Source: Actinomycetota bacterium (lineage in GTDB: Bacteria; Actinomycetota; JAICYB01). Taken from it: 37,335 nt of DNA. Under the pieces are notes generated by a model that saw only the letters and a program-made list of their open reading frames with translations, searched no databases and was not told the DNA's origin. This document shows, piece by piece, positions 7,158 through 14,699 of this stretch (the first letter of the stretch is position 1; every line of letters begins with the position of its first letter). The DNA lies in contig DATLNZ010000111.1 of NCBI GenBank assembly GCA_035536535.1, positions 1-37,335 of the forward strand, given 5' to 3'. A program made the translations under genes and the position numbers.

Positions 7158-7505
7158 CTACCACTCGGGCACGAGAGGCCGGCCGTACTCGTCTTCGAGC
7201 CGGACGACGTCGTCCTCGGTCGTGTACCCGTAAGCGATCTCCAGGACCCTGCCCGCGGCCCCGGTGGAGATGATCCTGTGGGGCCGCTCGGCCGGGACCA
7301 TGAACTCGTCTCCCGGGCTGGCGTCGGTCACTTCGTCGCCGATCTGCACGCGGAGCCCGGCGTCGAGGATCACCCACAGCTCGTCGCGGAGTTGGTGGTA
7401 CTGCAGCGACGTCCTCTGTCCCGCCTGCACCTCGATGATCCTCACGCTCGCCGGCTGGTTGAGGGTGAAGGTGCTGACCCTGCCCCACGGCTTGTCCAGG
7501 ATCAA
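7158..7505 (-). CDS. Small cupin, like the C-terminal domain of type II phosphomannose isomerase
   Basis: A single-domain cupin of 115 residues. It begins MILDKPWGRVSTFTL and matches the ManC/type II phosphomannose isomerase end domain, with LQYHQLRDELWVIL (His37, Glu42), PGDEFMVPAERPHR (His76) and the closing TTEDDVVRLEDEYGR. The metal-binding His/Glu set looks intact. The nucleotidyltransferase domain found in full ManC is absent. The start is TTG at 7505, overlapping the ribH stop as TTGA, with AAAGGAGG seven bases upstream. It lies between ribH and hisG, so the substrate is not predictable from context. A sugar phosphate isomerase role is possible but unproven. Confidence 0.85.
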   Translation of the reverse strand: MILDKPWGRVSTFTLNQPASVRIIEVQAGQRTSLQYHQLRDELWVILDAGLRVQIGDEVTDASPGDEFMVPAERPHRIISTGAAGRVLEIAYGYTTEDDVVRLEDEYGRPLVPEW

Positions 7506-7978
7506 GAGCCGCCCTCCTTTTGGATGCGCTCGAGAAGAGTAGCCGTCTCTATGGCCGTCACAGCCGCGTCCCATCCAGCGTTGCCCACTTTGCCGCCGGC
7601 GCGGTGCATCGCCTGCTCCAGCGTGTCGGTGGCGAGGACGCCGAAGACCACCGGGACACCGGTGTCGGTGGACACCTGGCCGATGCCCCGCGATGCCTCC
7701 TGCGCCACCAGGTCGAAATGGATCGTCTCGCCGCGAATGACGCAGCCGAGCGCGATGACGGCGTCGTACCTGCCCGAGACGGCCAGCGAACGGCACGCGA
7801 CCGGAAGCTCCCTGGAGCCCGGGACCTCCGCCCACGCGATGTCTTCCGGACGGACCCCGTGCCGCGACAGAGCCTCCCGGCACCCTTCGGCGAGGCGCGA
7901 GGTGATCAGGTCGTTGAACCGCGCCGTGATCACGGCGATGCGAAGTCCGGAGCCGTCGAAGCCGCCGGTGACTCTCAT
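7502..7978 (-). CDS. ribH: 6,7-dimethyl-8-ribityllumazine synthase
   Basis: A 158-residue lumazine synthase, which condenses ribitylaminouracil with dihydroxybutanone phosphate in the penultimate step of riboflavin synthesis. These enzymes form 60-mer or pentamer shells. Motifs are complete: AVITARFNDLI with the substrate Phe, VPGSRELPVACR, ALGCVIRGETIHFDLVAQE with the catalytic His, and VFGVLATDTLEQA followed by GGKVGNAGWDAA. The ATG overlaps the ribAB stop as ATGA, and its own stop overlaps the cupin start as TTGA. It is expected to be under the upstream FMN riboswitch. Confidence 0.97.
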   Translation of the reverse strand: MRVTGGFDGSGLRIAVITARFNDLITSRLAEGCREALSRHGVRPEDIAWAEVPGSRELPVACRSLAVSGRYDAVIALGCVIRGETIHFDLVAQEASRGIGQVSTDTGVPVVFGVLATDTLEQAMHRAGGKVGNAGWDAAVTAIETATLLERIQKEGGS

Positions 7979-9186
7979 ACGGTGTCCTCCAGGTCCAAAA
8001 GGTGGCCAAGCTTGTCCCGCTTGGTCCGCAGATACGCGATGTTCTGCTCCGTCGGCGCCGTCTGCAGGGGCACGTTCTCGACGATGCTCAGCCCGTAGCC
8101 TTCGATCCCGGCGCGCTTGGCCGGGTTGTTGCTCATGTACCTCATGGTCGTGATGCCCAGGTCGACGAGGATCTGGGCGCCGATCCCGTAGTCGCGCAGG
8201 TCGGCCGGGAACCCGAGGTGCTCGTTGGCCTGGACCGTGTCCATCCCGGACTCCTGGAGCTGGTACGCCTCGAGCTTGTGCCTCAGCCCGATGCCGCGGC
8301 CCTCGTGTCCGCGGATGTAGACGAGCACGCCCTCCCCCTCCTCGCCGATCTTCTGCAGTGCCAGCCTCAGCTGCGAGCCGCAGTCACAACGAAGGGAGCC
8401 GAAGACGTCACCCGTGAAGCACTCCGAGTTCACGCGGACCAGCACGTCCTGCTTGCCGTCCGGCTTCCCCATGACGAAGGCGACGTGTGTACGGCCGTCC
8501 ACGAGCGACTCGTAGGAGTAGGCGTGGAATGTGCCGAAGGGGGTCGGGATCTCGGCGTGGGCTCCGCGGCGCACGAGCTTCTCTGACCGGCGCCGGTACT
8601 GGATGATCTGGGCGATCGACACGATCGCCATGCCGTGCTCCTCCGCGAACTCCTGCAGCTGCGGAAGCCGCGAAGTCGTTCCGTCTTCGTTGAGCACCTC
8701 GCAGATGACTCCGCAGGGGTACAGCCCCGCCAGCCTCGCGAGGTCCACCGAGGCCTCCGTGTGACCGGCCCTGCGCAGCACTCCCCCCTCCCGGGAGCGG
8801 AGCGGGAACACGTGTCCCGGGCGGATGAAGTCCTGGGGGGCCGAGGACTGGTCCACCACCTTGCGGATGGTGACGGCTCTCTCCTGGGCGGAGATGCCGG
8901 TGGACACGCTGCGGTGGTCGATCGAGACCGTGAACGCCGTTTCGTGCGACGACGTGTTGACCGCCACCATGGGCTCGATGTGCAGCTCGTCGAGTCGTTG
9001 CGGGTCGCAGGGGAGGCAGACCAGCCCTCGGCCGTGACGAACCATGAAGTTGATCGCCTCCGGCGTCACGAGCTCGGCAGCCATCGTCAGGTCGCCTTCG
9101 TTCTCACGGTCCTCGTCGTCTACGACGATCAGCATCTCGCCTGCCCTGATCCTGCCGATGGCCTCTTCCACGCTCACGAATGGCAT
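7975..9186 (-). CDS. ribAB: Bifunctional DHBP synthase / GTP cyclohydrolase II
   Basis: A 403-residue fusion that makes both precursors of lumazine. Residues 1-205 are 3,4-dihydroxy-2-butanone 4-phosphate synthase, with the acidic metal site DDEDRENEGDL and RRAGHTEASVDLARLAG. Residues 206-403 are GTP cyclohydrolase II, with the zinc site CFTGDVFGSLRCDCG, the GTP-binding YIRGHEGRGIGLRHKLEAYQLQ (written in two parts: GHEGRGIGL, AYQLQ), and NNPAK. All catalytic residues I can check are present. It starts at ATG 9186, 19 bases after ribE, behind an AAAGGA sequence. The fusion form is common in actinobacteria. Confidence 0.97.
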   Translation of the reverse strand: MPFVSVEEAIGRIRAGEMLIVVDDEDRENEGDLTMAAELVTPEAINFMVRHGRGLVCLPCDPQRLDELHIEPMVAVNTSSHETAFTVSIDHRSVSTGISAQERAVTIRKVVDQSSAPQDFIRPGHVFPLRSREGGVLRRAGHTEASVDLARLAGLYPCGVICEVLNEDGTTSRLPQLQEFAEEHGMAIVSIAQIIQYRRRSEKLVRRGAHAEIPTPFGTFHAYSYESLVDGRTHVAFVMGKPDGKQDVLVRVNSECFTGDVFGSLRCDCGSQLRLALQKIGEEGEGVLVYIRGHEGRGIGLRHKLEAYQLQESGMDTVQANEHLGFPADLRDYGIGAQILVDLGITTMRYMSNNPAKRAGIEGYGLSIVENVPLQTAPTEQNIAYLRTKRDKLGHLLDLEDTV

Positions 9187-9205
9187 GCGTCTCTCGTCCT
9201 TTCGT

Positions 9206-9817
9206 CTACAGGTACTGCTCGTTTTGTTGCCCAGGAATCGCGGCAGCGAACGTCAGAAGCCGCTCGACGTACTTGGCGAGGATGTCCACTTCGAGGTTCA
9301 CGGCGTCTCCCGGCCCCCGGAAACCGAGGGTGGTGGCACGCAGCGTGTGGGGAACGCAGGCCGTCTCGAACGTGTCGCCGGCCATGCCGGTGACGGTGAG
9401 GCTCACGCCGTCCACCGTCACGCTGCCTTTCTCCACGACGTAACGCATGAGGTGCGGTGGAGCTTGGATGCCGAGGCGCCTGCCGTCGCCCTCGTCGTCC
9501 GCGCGCACGACGGCTCCCACGCCGTCCACGTGCCCCTGCACCACGTGGCCCCCCATCTCCGAGCCCGCGCGCAACGGCCGCTCGATGTTCACCTCGTCGC
9601 CCGGACGGCGACGCCCGAGCGTCGTGCGCTCCAGCGTCTCGTGGGAGACGTCAAAGCGGCAGGCGCCGTCGCCGTGCGCGGCTACAGTCAGGCAGACCCC
9701 GTCCACGGCCACAGACGCACCAAGGGCTGCTTTATCGAGCCCCGGGCCGCTCACCCACAGCACTCCGGGTGACGCAGCCGTGATGCGTCCCCTTGCCTCG
9801 ACTATTCCCGTGAACAT
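9206..9817 (-). CDS. ribE: Riboflavin synthase alpha chain
   Basis: A 203-residue protein made of two similar lumazine-binding barrels, starting MFTGIVEARGRI. The first barrel has VAVDGVCLTVA and FDVSHETLERT; the second has VTVDGVSLTVT and FETACVPHTLRATTLG. The enzyme turns two lumazines into riboflavin and a pyrimidine that is recycled by RibH. The ATG (9817-9815) shares one base with the ribD stop (TGATG). Length and both repeats are normal. The symbol ribC is used for this enzyme in some genomes. Confidence 0.96.
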   Translation of the reverse strand: MFTGIVEARGRITAASPGVLWVSGPGLDKAALGASVAVDGVCLTVAAHGDGACRFDVSHETLERTTLGRRRPGDEVNIERPLRAGSEMGGHVVQGHVDGVGAVVRADDEGDGRRLGIQAPPHLMRYVVEKGSVTVDGVSLTVTGMAGDTFETACVPHTLRATTLGFRGPGDAVNLEVDILAKYVERLLTFAAAIPGQQNEQYL

Positions 9818-10905
9818 CAGCAGCCCTCCACCACGGCGTCCACGCGCAGGTCCGGTCCGACACGCGACACCCGCTCAATGCGCAGCCGCGTGGCGTCGGT
9901 GAGGGTCTTGGCCCCCACGGACAGGACCCCGGCTGCGTCGCCTCCGATGAGAAGCGGAGCGCAGTAGACCACCAGCCTGTCCACGAACCCCTCGTGCAGA
10001 AGGGACGCCGCCAGAGTGGGGCCGCCCTCACAGAGCACGCTGCAGACGCCGCGCTCGCCCATCGACCGCATGGCGTGCGGCAGGGACACGCCGGCTTCGG
10101 CTGCCTCGACTACCTGGACGTCGGCACCCACGGCTCGCCACTCCTCCAGCCGGCCGGCAGGGACATGGGTCGTCGTGACGACCAGCAGCGGTGCGCGGCC
10201 GTCGAAGACCTTCGCGTCCGGACGGGTCCGGCCGCTGGAGTCCAGCACTACACGCAGCGGCTGGCGGCCCCCGTGGCCCGGCATCCGGCACGTGAGGGAC
10301 GGGTCGTCGGCCTCGACCGTCCCGGCACCGACTACGACGGCGTCCGCGCGTGACCTCATCTCGTGGACCTGTGACCTCGCTGCCGGGCCGGTGATCCACC
10401 TGGACGACCCGTCCGCTGCGGCGACCTTGCCGTCGAGGCTGGATGCCATCTTCAGGGTGACGTGCGGACGTCCGAGCTTCACCCACGTCGCGAACGGCTC
10501 GATCAGCCGGGCCGCCTGCGCGCGCCGCACCCCGGTCCGGACCTCAACCCCCGCTGACCGCAGTGTCCGGAGGCCGCGTCCGCGGACGGCCGGGTTGGGG
10601 TCGCGCATGGCGGCCACGACTCTCGCCACGCCGGCGGCGGCCAGCGCCTCGGCGCAGGGGCCGGTGGCGCCGGTGTGGCCGCAGGGCTCCAGCGTCACGT
10701 AGACCGTGGCTCCCCGGGCGCCCTCCCCCGCCTGACGCAGGGCCACGACCTCGGCGTGAGGGCCGGGCGAGGCGGTCGTAGAACCCTCGCCCACCACCCG
10801 GCCGCCCGCGACCACCAGCGCGCCCACGGGGGGCCGCGGGGAGGTGAGTCCCTCCACGGTGCGCGCGAGGGCCAGAGCCCGGTCCATCCACTGTGCGTCT
10901 GTCAT
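9817..10905 (-). CDS. ribD: Bifunctional deaminase/reductase of riboflavin synthesis
   Basis: A 362-residue enzyme catalysing the second and third steps of riboflavin synthesis. The N-terminal deaminase (about 1-145) has the zinc and catalytic motifs GPHAEVVAL and PCGHTGATGPCAEAL. The C-terminal NADPH reductase (about 148-362) starts RPHVTLKMASSLDGKVA and holds SRADAVVVGAGTVEADDPSLT. I chose ATG 10905 (MTDAQWMDRAL), the family start. A TTG ten codons upstream is possible but lacks a ribosome binding site. The gene directly follows the FMN riboswitch, and the weak GCGGTGA before the ATG may be its controlled ribosome binding site. Confidence 0.95.
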   Translation of the reverse strand: MTDAQWMDRALALARTVEGLTSPRPPVGALVVAGGRVVGEGSTTASPGPHAEVVALRQAGEGARGATVYVTLEPCGHTGATGPCAEALAAAGVARVVAAMRDPNPAVRGRGLRTLRSAGVEVRTGVRRAQAARLIEPFATWVKLGRPHVTLKMASSLDGKVAAADGSSRWITGPAARSQVHEMRSRADAVVVGAGTVEADDPSLTCRMPGHGGRQPLRVVLDSSGRTRPDAKVFDGRAPLLVVTTTHVPAGRLEEWRAVGADVQVVEAAEAGVSLPHAMRSMGERGVCSVLCEGGPTLAASLLHEGFVDRLVVYCAPLLIGGDAAGVLSVGAKTLTDATRLRIERVSRVGPDLRVDAVVEGC

Positions 10906-10974
10906 CGCGTCACCGCTTCGGGACGCAGACGGCAAGCCGGACTGCGCGCGCGGACGCGCAGCAACGGCAGACCG

Positions 10975-11091
10975 CCTTCTTTCATCCGGACTGTGACCGT
11001 CGGCTCCGGAATCTCACCGGATCGGGCCCCGGCGTGAGCCGGGGCTTCGCGGGCTGTACCGCCGGTGGGGACTTTCACCCCGCCCCGAAGG
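10975..11091 (-). ncRNA. FMN riboswitch (RFN element)
   Basis: The minus strand matches the RFN core closely: GGGTGAAAGTCCCCACCGG, CGGTACAGCCCGCGA, GATCCGGTGAGATTCCGGA, GCCGACGGT and AGTCCGGATGAAAGAAGG. The outer P1 stem pairs CCTTC (11091-11087) with GAAGG (10979-10975). It binds FMN and lowers expression of riboflavin genes. After it comes a GC hairpin CTGCGCG/CGCGCAG (10961-10942) without a U-tract. Control is therefore more likely by translation start or Rho than by an intrinsic terminator. It precedes ribD by 69 bases. Confidence 0.97.
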
Positions 11092-11170
11092 CAATCGTGT
11101 CAGTTGGACTGTCAAGGTTACCCGACGCGCGGCCCCACCGGACGTTGCCGGTGCGCGGCGGCGTCCGGGG
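11092..11170 (-). promoter_or_regulatory. Region holding the probable rib operon promoter
   Basis: The 79 bases between rpe and the riboswitch contain, on the minus strand, TAACCT (11120-11115), a good actinobacterial -10. It is directly followed and overlapped by TTGACA (11115-11110), a -35 match for which I see no -10 at proper distance. Transcription from the TAACCT site would start near 11108, just before the riboswitch. No terminator for the rpe transcript is visible. Confidence 0.35.
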
Positions 11171-11824
11171 TTATCTATCCGGCAGCGCGGCCAGGGCGGC
11201 CGCGCTGCCGGCGGGGTCCGGCGCCGCGAAGATCGAGGAGGCCGAGACGAGGACGTGGGCTCCGGCCTCCAGAGACTGCCGCCCCGTGTCCAGCCCGACT
11301 CCCCCGTCGACCACGAGCTGCACCTTCAGTCCCCCGGCGTCGATGCGCTCCCGGAGCACGCGCAGCTTCGGCAGCACGGAGGGAATGAACGCCTGGCCGG
11401 AGAAGCCGGGGTTGACGCTCATCATCACGAGGTGATCCACCATCTCCAGGTGAGGGATCACCGTCTCGGGGGCGACGTCCGGGTTCACCGCAAGCCCGGC
11501 GCCGAGGCCGGCGTCGGCGATCTCGGCGAGAAGGCGTCCTGCATCGTCGGCGGCCTCCGGGTGGAACGCGATCCGCGCCGCTCCCGCCTTGGCATACCAG
11601 CGCCAGGTCTGCGATGGGTTTTTGATCATGAGATGGACGTCCTGGGGGAGCTCGGAGAACGAAGCGATGGCCTCCACGATCATCGGGCCGATCGTGAGGT
11701 TCGGAACGTAGTGGCCGTCCATCACGTCCACGTGCCACCGCACGGAGTGGGGCGCGACGGCGGACAGCGACTGCTCGAGCCGCGAGTAGTCCGCTGCGAT
11801 GACCGAGGGCGCGATGTCTGCCAT
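11171..11824 (-). CDS. rpe: Ribulose-phosphate 3-epimerase
   Basis: A 217-residue TIM-barrel enzyme that interconverts ribulose 5-phosphate and xylulose 5-phosphate in the pentose phosphate pathway. Family motifs are clear: IAPSVIAADYSRLEQ, WHVDVMDGHYVPNLTIGP with the metal His and catalytic Asp, VHLMIKNP, MMSVNPGFSGQAFIPSVLPK, and LVVDGGVGLDTGRQSLEAGA. The ATG (11824-11822) shares one base with the rsmB stop. It is the last gene of the priA-to-rpe run. Linkage of rpe to rib genes makes sense because ribulose 5-phosphate is a riboflavin precursor. Confidence 0.97.
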   Translation of the reverse strand: MADIAPSVIAADYSRLEQSLSAVAPHSVRWHVDVMDGHYVPNLTIGPMIVEAIASFSELPQDVHLMIKNPSQTWRWYAKAGAARIAFHPEAADDAGRLLAEIADAGLGAGLAVNPDVAPETVIPHLEMVDHLVMMSVNPGFSGQAFIPSVLPKLRVLRERIDAGGLKVQLVVDGGVGLDTGRQSLEAGAHVLVSASSIFAAPDPAGSAAALAALPDR

Positions 11825-13200
11825 CAGCCCTCCTGCCGCCTGATCCTGGCGATGAACATGCCGTCGGTCCCGTGGACGTGCGGAACCAGCTGAAGCCAGG
11901 GCCCCTGCCGCCAAGTCGGCCTCGGGATCTCGGGGTGGACCGGCTCGATCACAAGGTCCGGGCGCGAATCCATCAGCGACTGGATCTGGTCCACGGTCTC
12001 CGCGGCGGTCACGGTGCAGACAGAGTACACGCAGGCACCTCCCGGCCCCAGGAGTCCGACCGCCTGGTTCAGGAGCCGGGACTGCAGCCTCGCGCACCTG
12101 GCCACGTCGTCGGGCGTCACGCGCCACCGGGCCTCCGGACGCCGGCGCAGGACCCCGAGTCCGGAGCAGGGGGCGTCGACCAGGACCCTGTCGACGCCGG
12201 GCGCGACCGGGGGTGCCGTGGCGTCGGCTCGCACGACCACCACCCGGGCGCCGACTCCCATCCGGGAGCACGCATCACGGACCAGCGCGGCGCGCGTGGG
12301 GTGGGGCTCAAGTGCCGCGACCATGGCTCCGGAGGCCGCGATGTGGGCGGTCTTGCCGCCGGGGCCGGCGCAGGCGTCCACCGTCTTCATGCCGGCGCGG
12401 AGCCCCAGCGCCTCCACGACCAGGACGCTGGACTCGTCCTGCACCGAGAACAGGCCTTCGTCCCATCCGGGCCATACGGTGGGCGACCCGCCGGCCGACA
12501 CGCCGAGAAAGTCGCTGCTCCACCTGCCCTCCTCGACCTGCAACCCCGCCTGTCTGAGCCCCGCGGCGAGGTCCGCCGTGCTTGCGGTGGCCCTGATGCC
12601 GATCCCCGGGAAGTGGTTGCCGGCCGAGCACAATGCCTTGGCCTCCGAAAAGCCCATCTCGTCCAGCCACATCCTTACGACCCACTCCGGGTGCGAGTGG
12701 CGGATCTGCAGGTACGACACCGGGTCACCGTCGCTCTCCGGCCAGGGCAGGGCGTGAGCCGCGGCGGCGACACGGCGCAGCACCGCGTTGACGTAGCCCC
12801 GCCCCCGGTGGCCGCCGAGTGCCTGCACCGTCTCCGACACGGCGGCGTGGGCGGGGACGGAGGTCCACAGCAGTTGGTAGACGCCGAGCCGCAGGGCGTC
12901 CAGCACCGGGGGATCGATGCGCTCCGGGGGGCGGTCGCAGTGCAACGAGAGCACCCAGTCGGCCGAGCCCTTCATGCGCAGCGTCCCGAAGGCCAGCTCT
13001 GTCGCAAGTCCCGAGTCACGCGGACTGAGCCCCGCCTGTCTCAATGCCGCCGGAAGGACGAGGTTGGCGTAGGCGTCGGTCGTCCGAACGCGCTCGAGGA
13101 CCTGGAGTGCCACGCCGCGCGACGTGCGGACCCCGGCGGTCGGGCCGGCCCGGCGCGGTCCGCCCGATGGGCGCCGGCCTCCTCCGCGGCCGCGGCTCAA
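11824..13200 (-). CDS. rsmB: 16S rRNA (cytosine-5) methyltransferase, RsmB/Sun family
   Basis: About 458 residues. The N-terminal NusB-like RNA-binding domain covers about 30-165 (ALQVLERVRTTDAYANLVLP). The C-terminal SAM-dependent methyltransferase has DACAGPGGKTAHIA for SAM binding, VDAPCSGLGVLRRRPEARW with the release Cys, and YSVCTVTAAET with the catalytic Cys. The start is uncertain. TTG 13200 overlaps the fmt stop as TTGA and gives an arginine-rich leader; a GTG about 30 codons later (VALQVLERV) is the alternative. The target is probably the 16S rRNA position methylated by E. coli RsmB. Confidence 0.92.
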   Translation of the reverse strand: MSRGRGGGRRPSGGPRRAGPTAGVRTSRGVALQVLERVRTTDAYANLVLPAALRQAGLSPRDSGLATELAFGTLRMKGSADWVLSLHCDRPPERIDPPVLDALRLGVYQLLWTSVPAHAAVSETVQALGGHRGRGYVNAVLRRVAAAAHALPWPESDGDPVSYLQIRHSHPEWVVRMWLDEMGFSEAKALCSAGNHFPGIGIRATASTADLAAGLRQAGLQVEEGRWSSDFLGVSAGGSPTVWPGWDEGLFSVQDESSVLVVEALGLRAGMKTVDACAGPGGKTAHIAASGAMVAALEPHPTRAALVRDACSRMGVGARVVVVRADATAPPVAPGVDRVLVDAPCSGLGVLRRRPEARWRVTPDDVARCARLQSRLLNQAVGLLGPGGACVYSVCTVTAAETVDQIQSLMDSRPDLVIEPVHPEIPRPTWRQGPWLQLVPHVHGTDGMFIARIRRQEG

Positions 13201-14126
13201 CCCGGGGAGCCCAGCTGCTCCCCGCGGGCTGGACGATAGCCGTTGACGAAGTCCGGCCCGGACATCACCTTCTTGCCCTCGGGCTGGACCTCCAGGAGCA
13301 CAAAGCGGCCGTCCCGCGCCTGCACCTCGGGCCCGTCCGGCGTGATCGCGGCGATAGTGCCGGGAGTTCCGGAGCCTTCCGTGGCGCGCGACTTCCACAC
13401 CTTCAGCCGGCTGGACCTGAACCATGTGAACGCGCCCGGCTGTGGGTTCATGGCCCTCACCAGGTCCGCCAGCCTCCGGACCTCGAGGTTGAAAGTGAGT
13501 TCGGCCTCCGACGACGACAGCTTGCGGGCGTAAGTGGCTGCACCCTCGGGCTGGGGCTTCGGAACCACGTCACCAGCCTCGAGGCGGCCCAGGGTCCGGA
13601 CGAGCTCCTCGGCTCCCGCGACGGACAGCCGGTCGAGCAGAGTCCCCGCGGTGTCGTCGGGACGGATGGGCTCCCGGCACTGGAGCAGGATCGGACCGGT
13701 GTCAAGCCCCTCGTCCATGAGCATCGTGGTGATGCCGGTGACGGTGTCGCCGGACATGATGGCGCGCTCAACCGGCGCCGCTCCCCGCCACCGGGGCAGC
13801 AGGGAGAAGTGCACGTTGACGCAGCCGAGCCTGGCGGCCTGCAGTGCCCCAGGAGGCAGTATGTGGCCGAAGGCGACGACGGCGGCAGCGTCCGCGGCGA
13901 AGCTCCGGAGCCTGTCCAGCTCCGCGTCGTCTTTCATCGTGGCCGGCTCGATCACGGGGAGGCCCAGTCGCTCGGCCGCCTGCTTCACAGCCGAAGGCTG
14001 CTCGGTCAGCCCGCGTCCCTTCGGTCGGTCCGGCTGCGTGTAGACCGCCGCCACCTCATGCTGCTCCGCGACCGCCACCAGCGACGGGACGGAGGCTTCC
14101 GGCGTCCCCATGAAGACGACTCGCAC
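13197..14126 (-). CDS. fmt: Methionyl-tRNA formyltransferase
   Basis: A 309-residue enzyme that formylates initiator Met-tRNA using 10-formyltetrahydrofolate. The N-terminal formyltransferase fold begins MRVVFMGTPEASVPSL. The catalytic region carries NVHFSLLPRWRGAAPVERAI and TGITTMLMDEGLDTGPIL. The C-terminal OB-like domain (about 205-309) binds tRNA. The GTG start (14126) lies three bases after the def stop, and its stop overlaps rsmB. The def-fmt pairing is widespread, since Def removes the formyl group that Fmt adds. Confidence 0.97.
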   Translation of the reverse strand: MRVVFMGTPEASVPSLVAVAEQHEVAAVYTQPDRPKGRGLTEQPSAVKQAAERLGLPVIEPATMKDDAELDRLRSFAADAAAVVAFGHILPPGALQAARLGCVNVHFSLLPRWRGAAPVERAIMSGDTVTGITTMLMDEGLDTGPILLQCREPIRPDDTAGTLLDRLSVAGAEELVRTLGRLEAGDVVPKPQPEGAATYARKLSSSEAELTFNLEVRRLADLVRAMNPQPGAFTWFRSSRLKVWKSRATEGSGTPGTIAAITPDGPEVQARDGRFVLLEVQPEGKKVMSGPDFVNGYRPARGEQLGSPG

Positions 14127-14129
14127 CGG

Positions 14130-14657
14130 CTACAGCCTGGTCGCCGCCGAGGGAGGTGCCGCCGGAGAAGGGGAAAGGGCGCGCTCGCGCAGAACCCTCA
14201 TTGCCTCGGCTCTCGCGGGACGATCGAGGCGGTCGATGTACAGGATCCCGTCGAGGTGGTCGATCTCGTGCTGCAGGACGCGCGCGTGCATCTCCTCGGC
14301 TTCGTACCGGACCTCCTCGCCCGACTCGTCGAGCCCGCGGACCTGTATGCGCTCGGCGCGCTTCACCTCAAACGCCAGGCCGGGGATGGACAGGCATCCC
14401 TCCTCGTCCACGTCCTCGCCCTCCGACGAAAGGATCTCGGGATCGACCAGCGCCCGAAGTCCGTCGCCCACGTCGTACACCAGCACCCGTCGTTGTACCC
14501 CCACCTGCGGCGCGGCGAGTCCGATGCCCGCCGCGGCGCGCATGGACTCGTGCATGTCCCGGATCAGCTTGCGGACGTCGTCGTCCACCACGCCTACCGG
14601 CAGCGCCGGCTCGCGTAGGACGGGGTCAGGGAACATGCGGATGGGAAGGACGGCCAT
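14130..14657 (-). CDS. def: Peptide deformylase
   Basis: A 175-residue metalloenzyme that removes the formyl group from nascent proteins. All three motifs are intact: GIGLAAPQVG (44-53), EGCLS with metal ligand Cys88, and QHEIDHLDG with His130, Glu131 and His134. I chose ATG 14657 (MAVLPIRMFPDPVLREPA), the family start. No ribosome binding site is visible before it, but a -10-like TAGTCT ends eight bases upstream, which suits a leaderless message. The last 15 residues (SPSPAAPPSAATRL) are a non-conserved tail. Confidence 0.96.
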   Translation of the reverse strand: MAVLPIRMFPDPVLREPALPVGVVDDDVRKLIRDMHESMRAAAGIGLAAPQVGVQRRVLVYDVGDGLRALVDPEILSSEGEDVDEEGCLSIPGLAFEVKRAERIQVRGLDESGEEVRYEAEEMHARVLQHEIDHLDGILYIDRLDRPARAEAMRVLRERALSPSPAAPPSAATRL

Positions 14658-14699
14658 GTCGGTCCAGACTACCGACCGCAACGTCCCCGCAACGACCTG
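14658..14699 (-). promoter_or_regulatory. Possible leaderless def promoter
   Basis: In the 42-base priA-def gap, minus-strand TAGTCT (14671-14666) ends eight bases before the def ATG. A TTGCGG lies upstream, but with only 15 bases of spacing. The absence of a ribosome binding site fits transcription starting at or next to the ATG. Priming from the priA transcript remains possible. Confidence 0.35.

Noticed and set aside
11110-11115. TTGACA as the -35 of the rib operon
   Set aside because: At 16-18 bases downstream there is only TGCCTT/GCCTTC, which is a poor -10. The overlapping TAACCT is a better -10 candidate.
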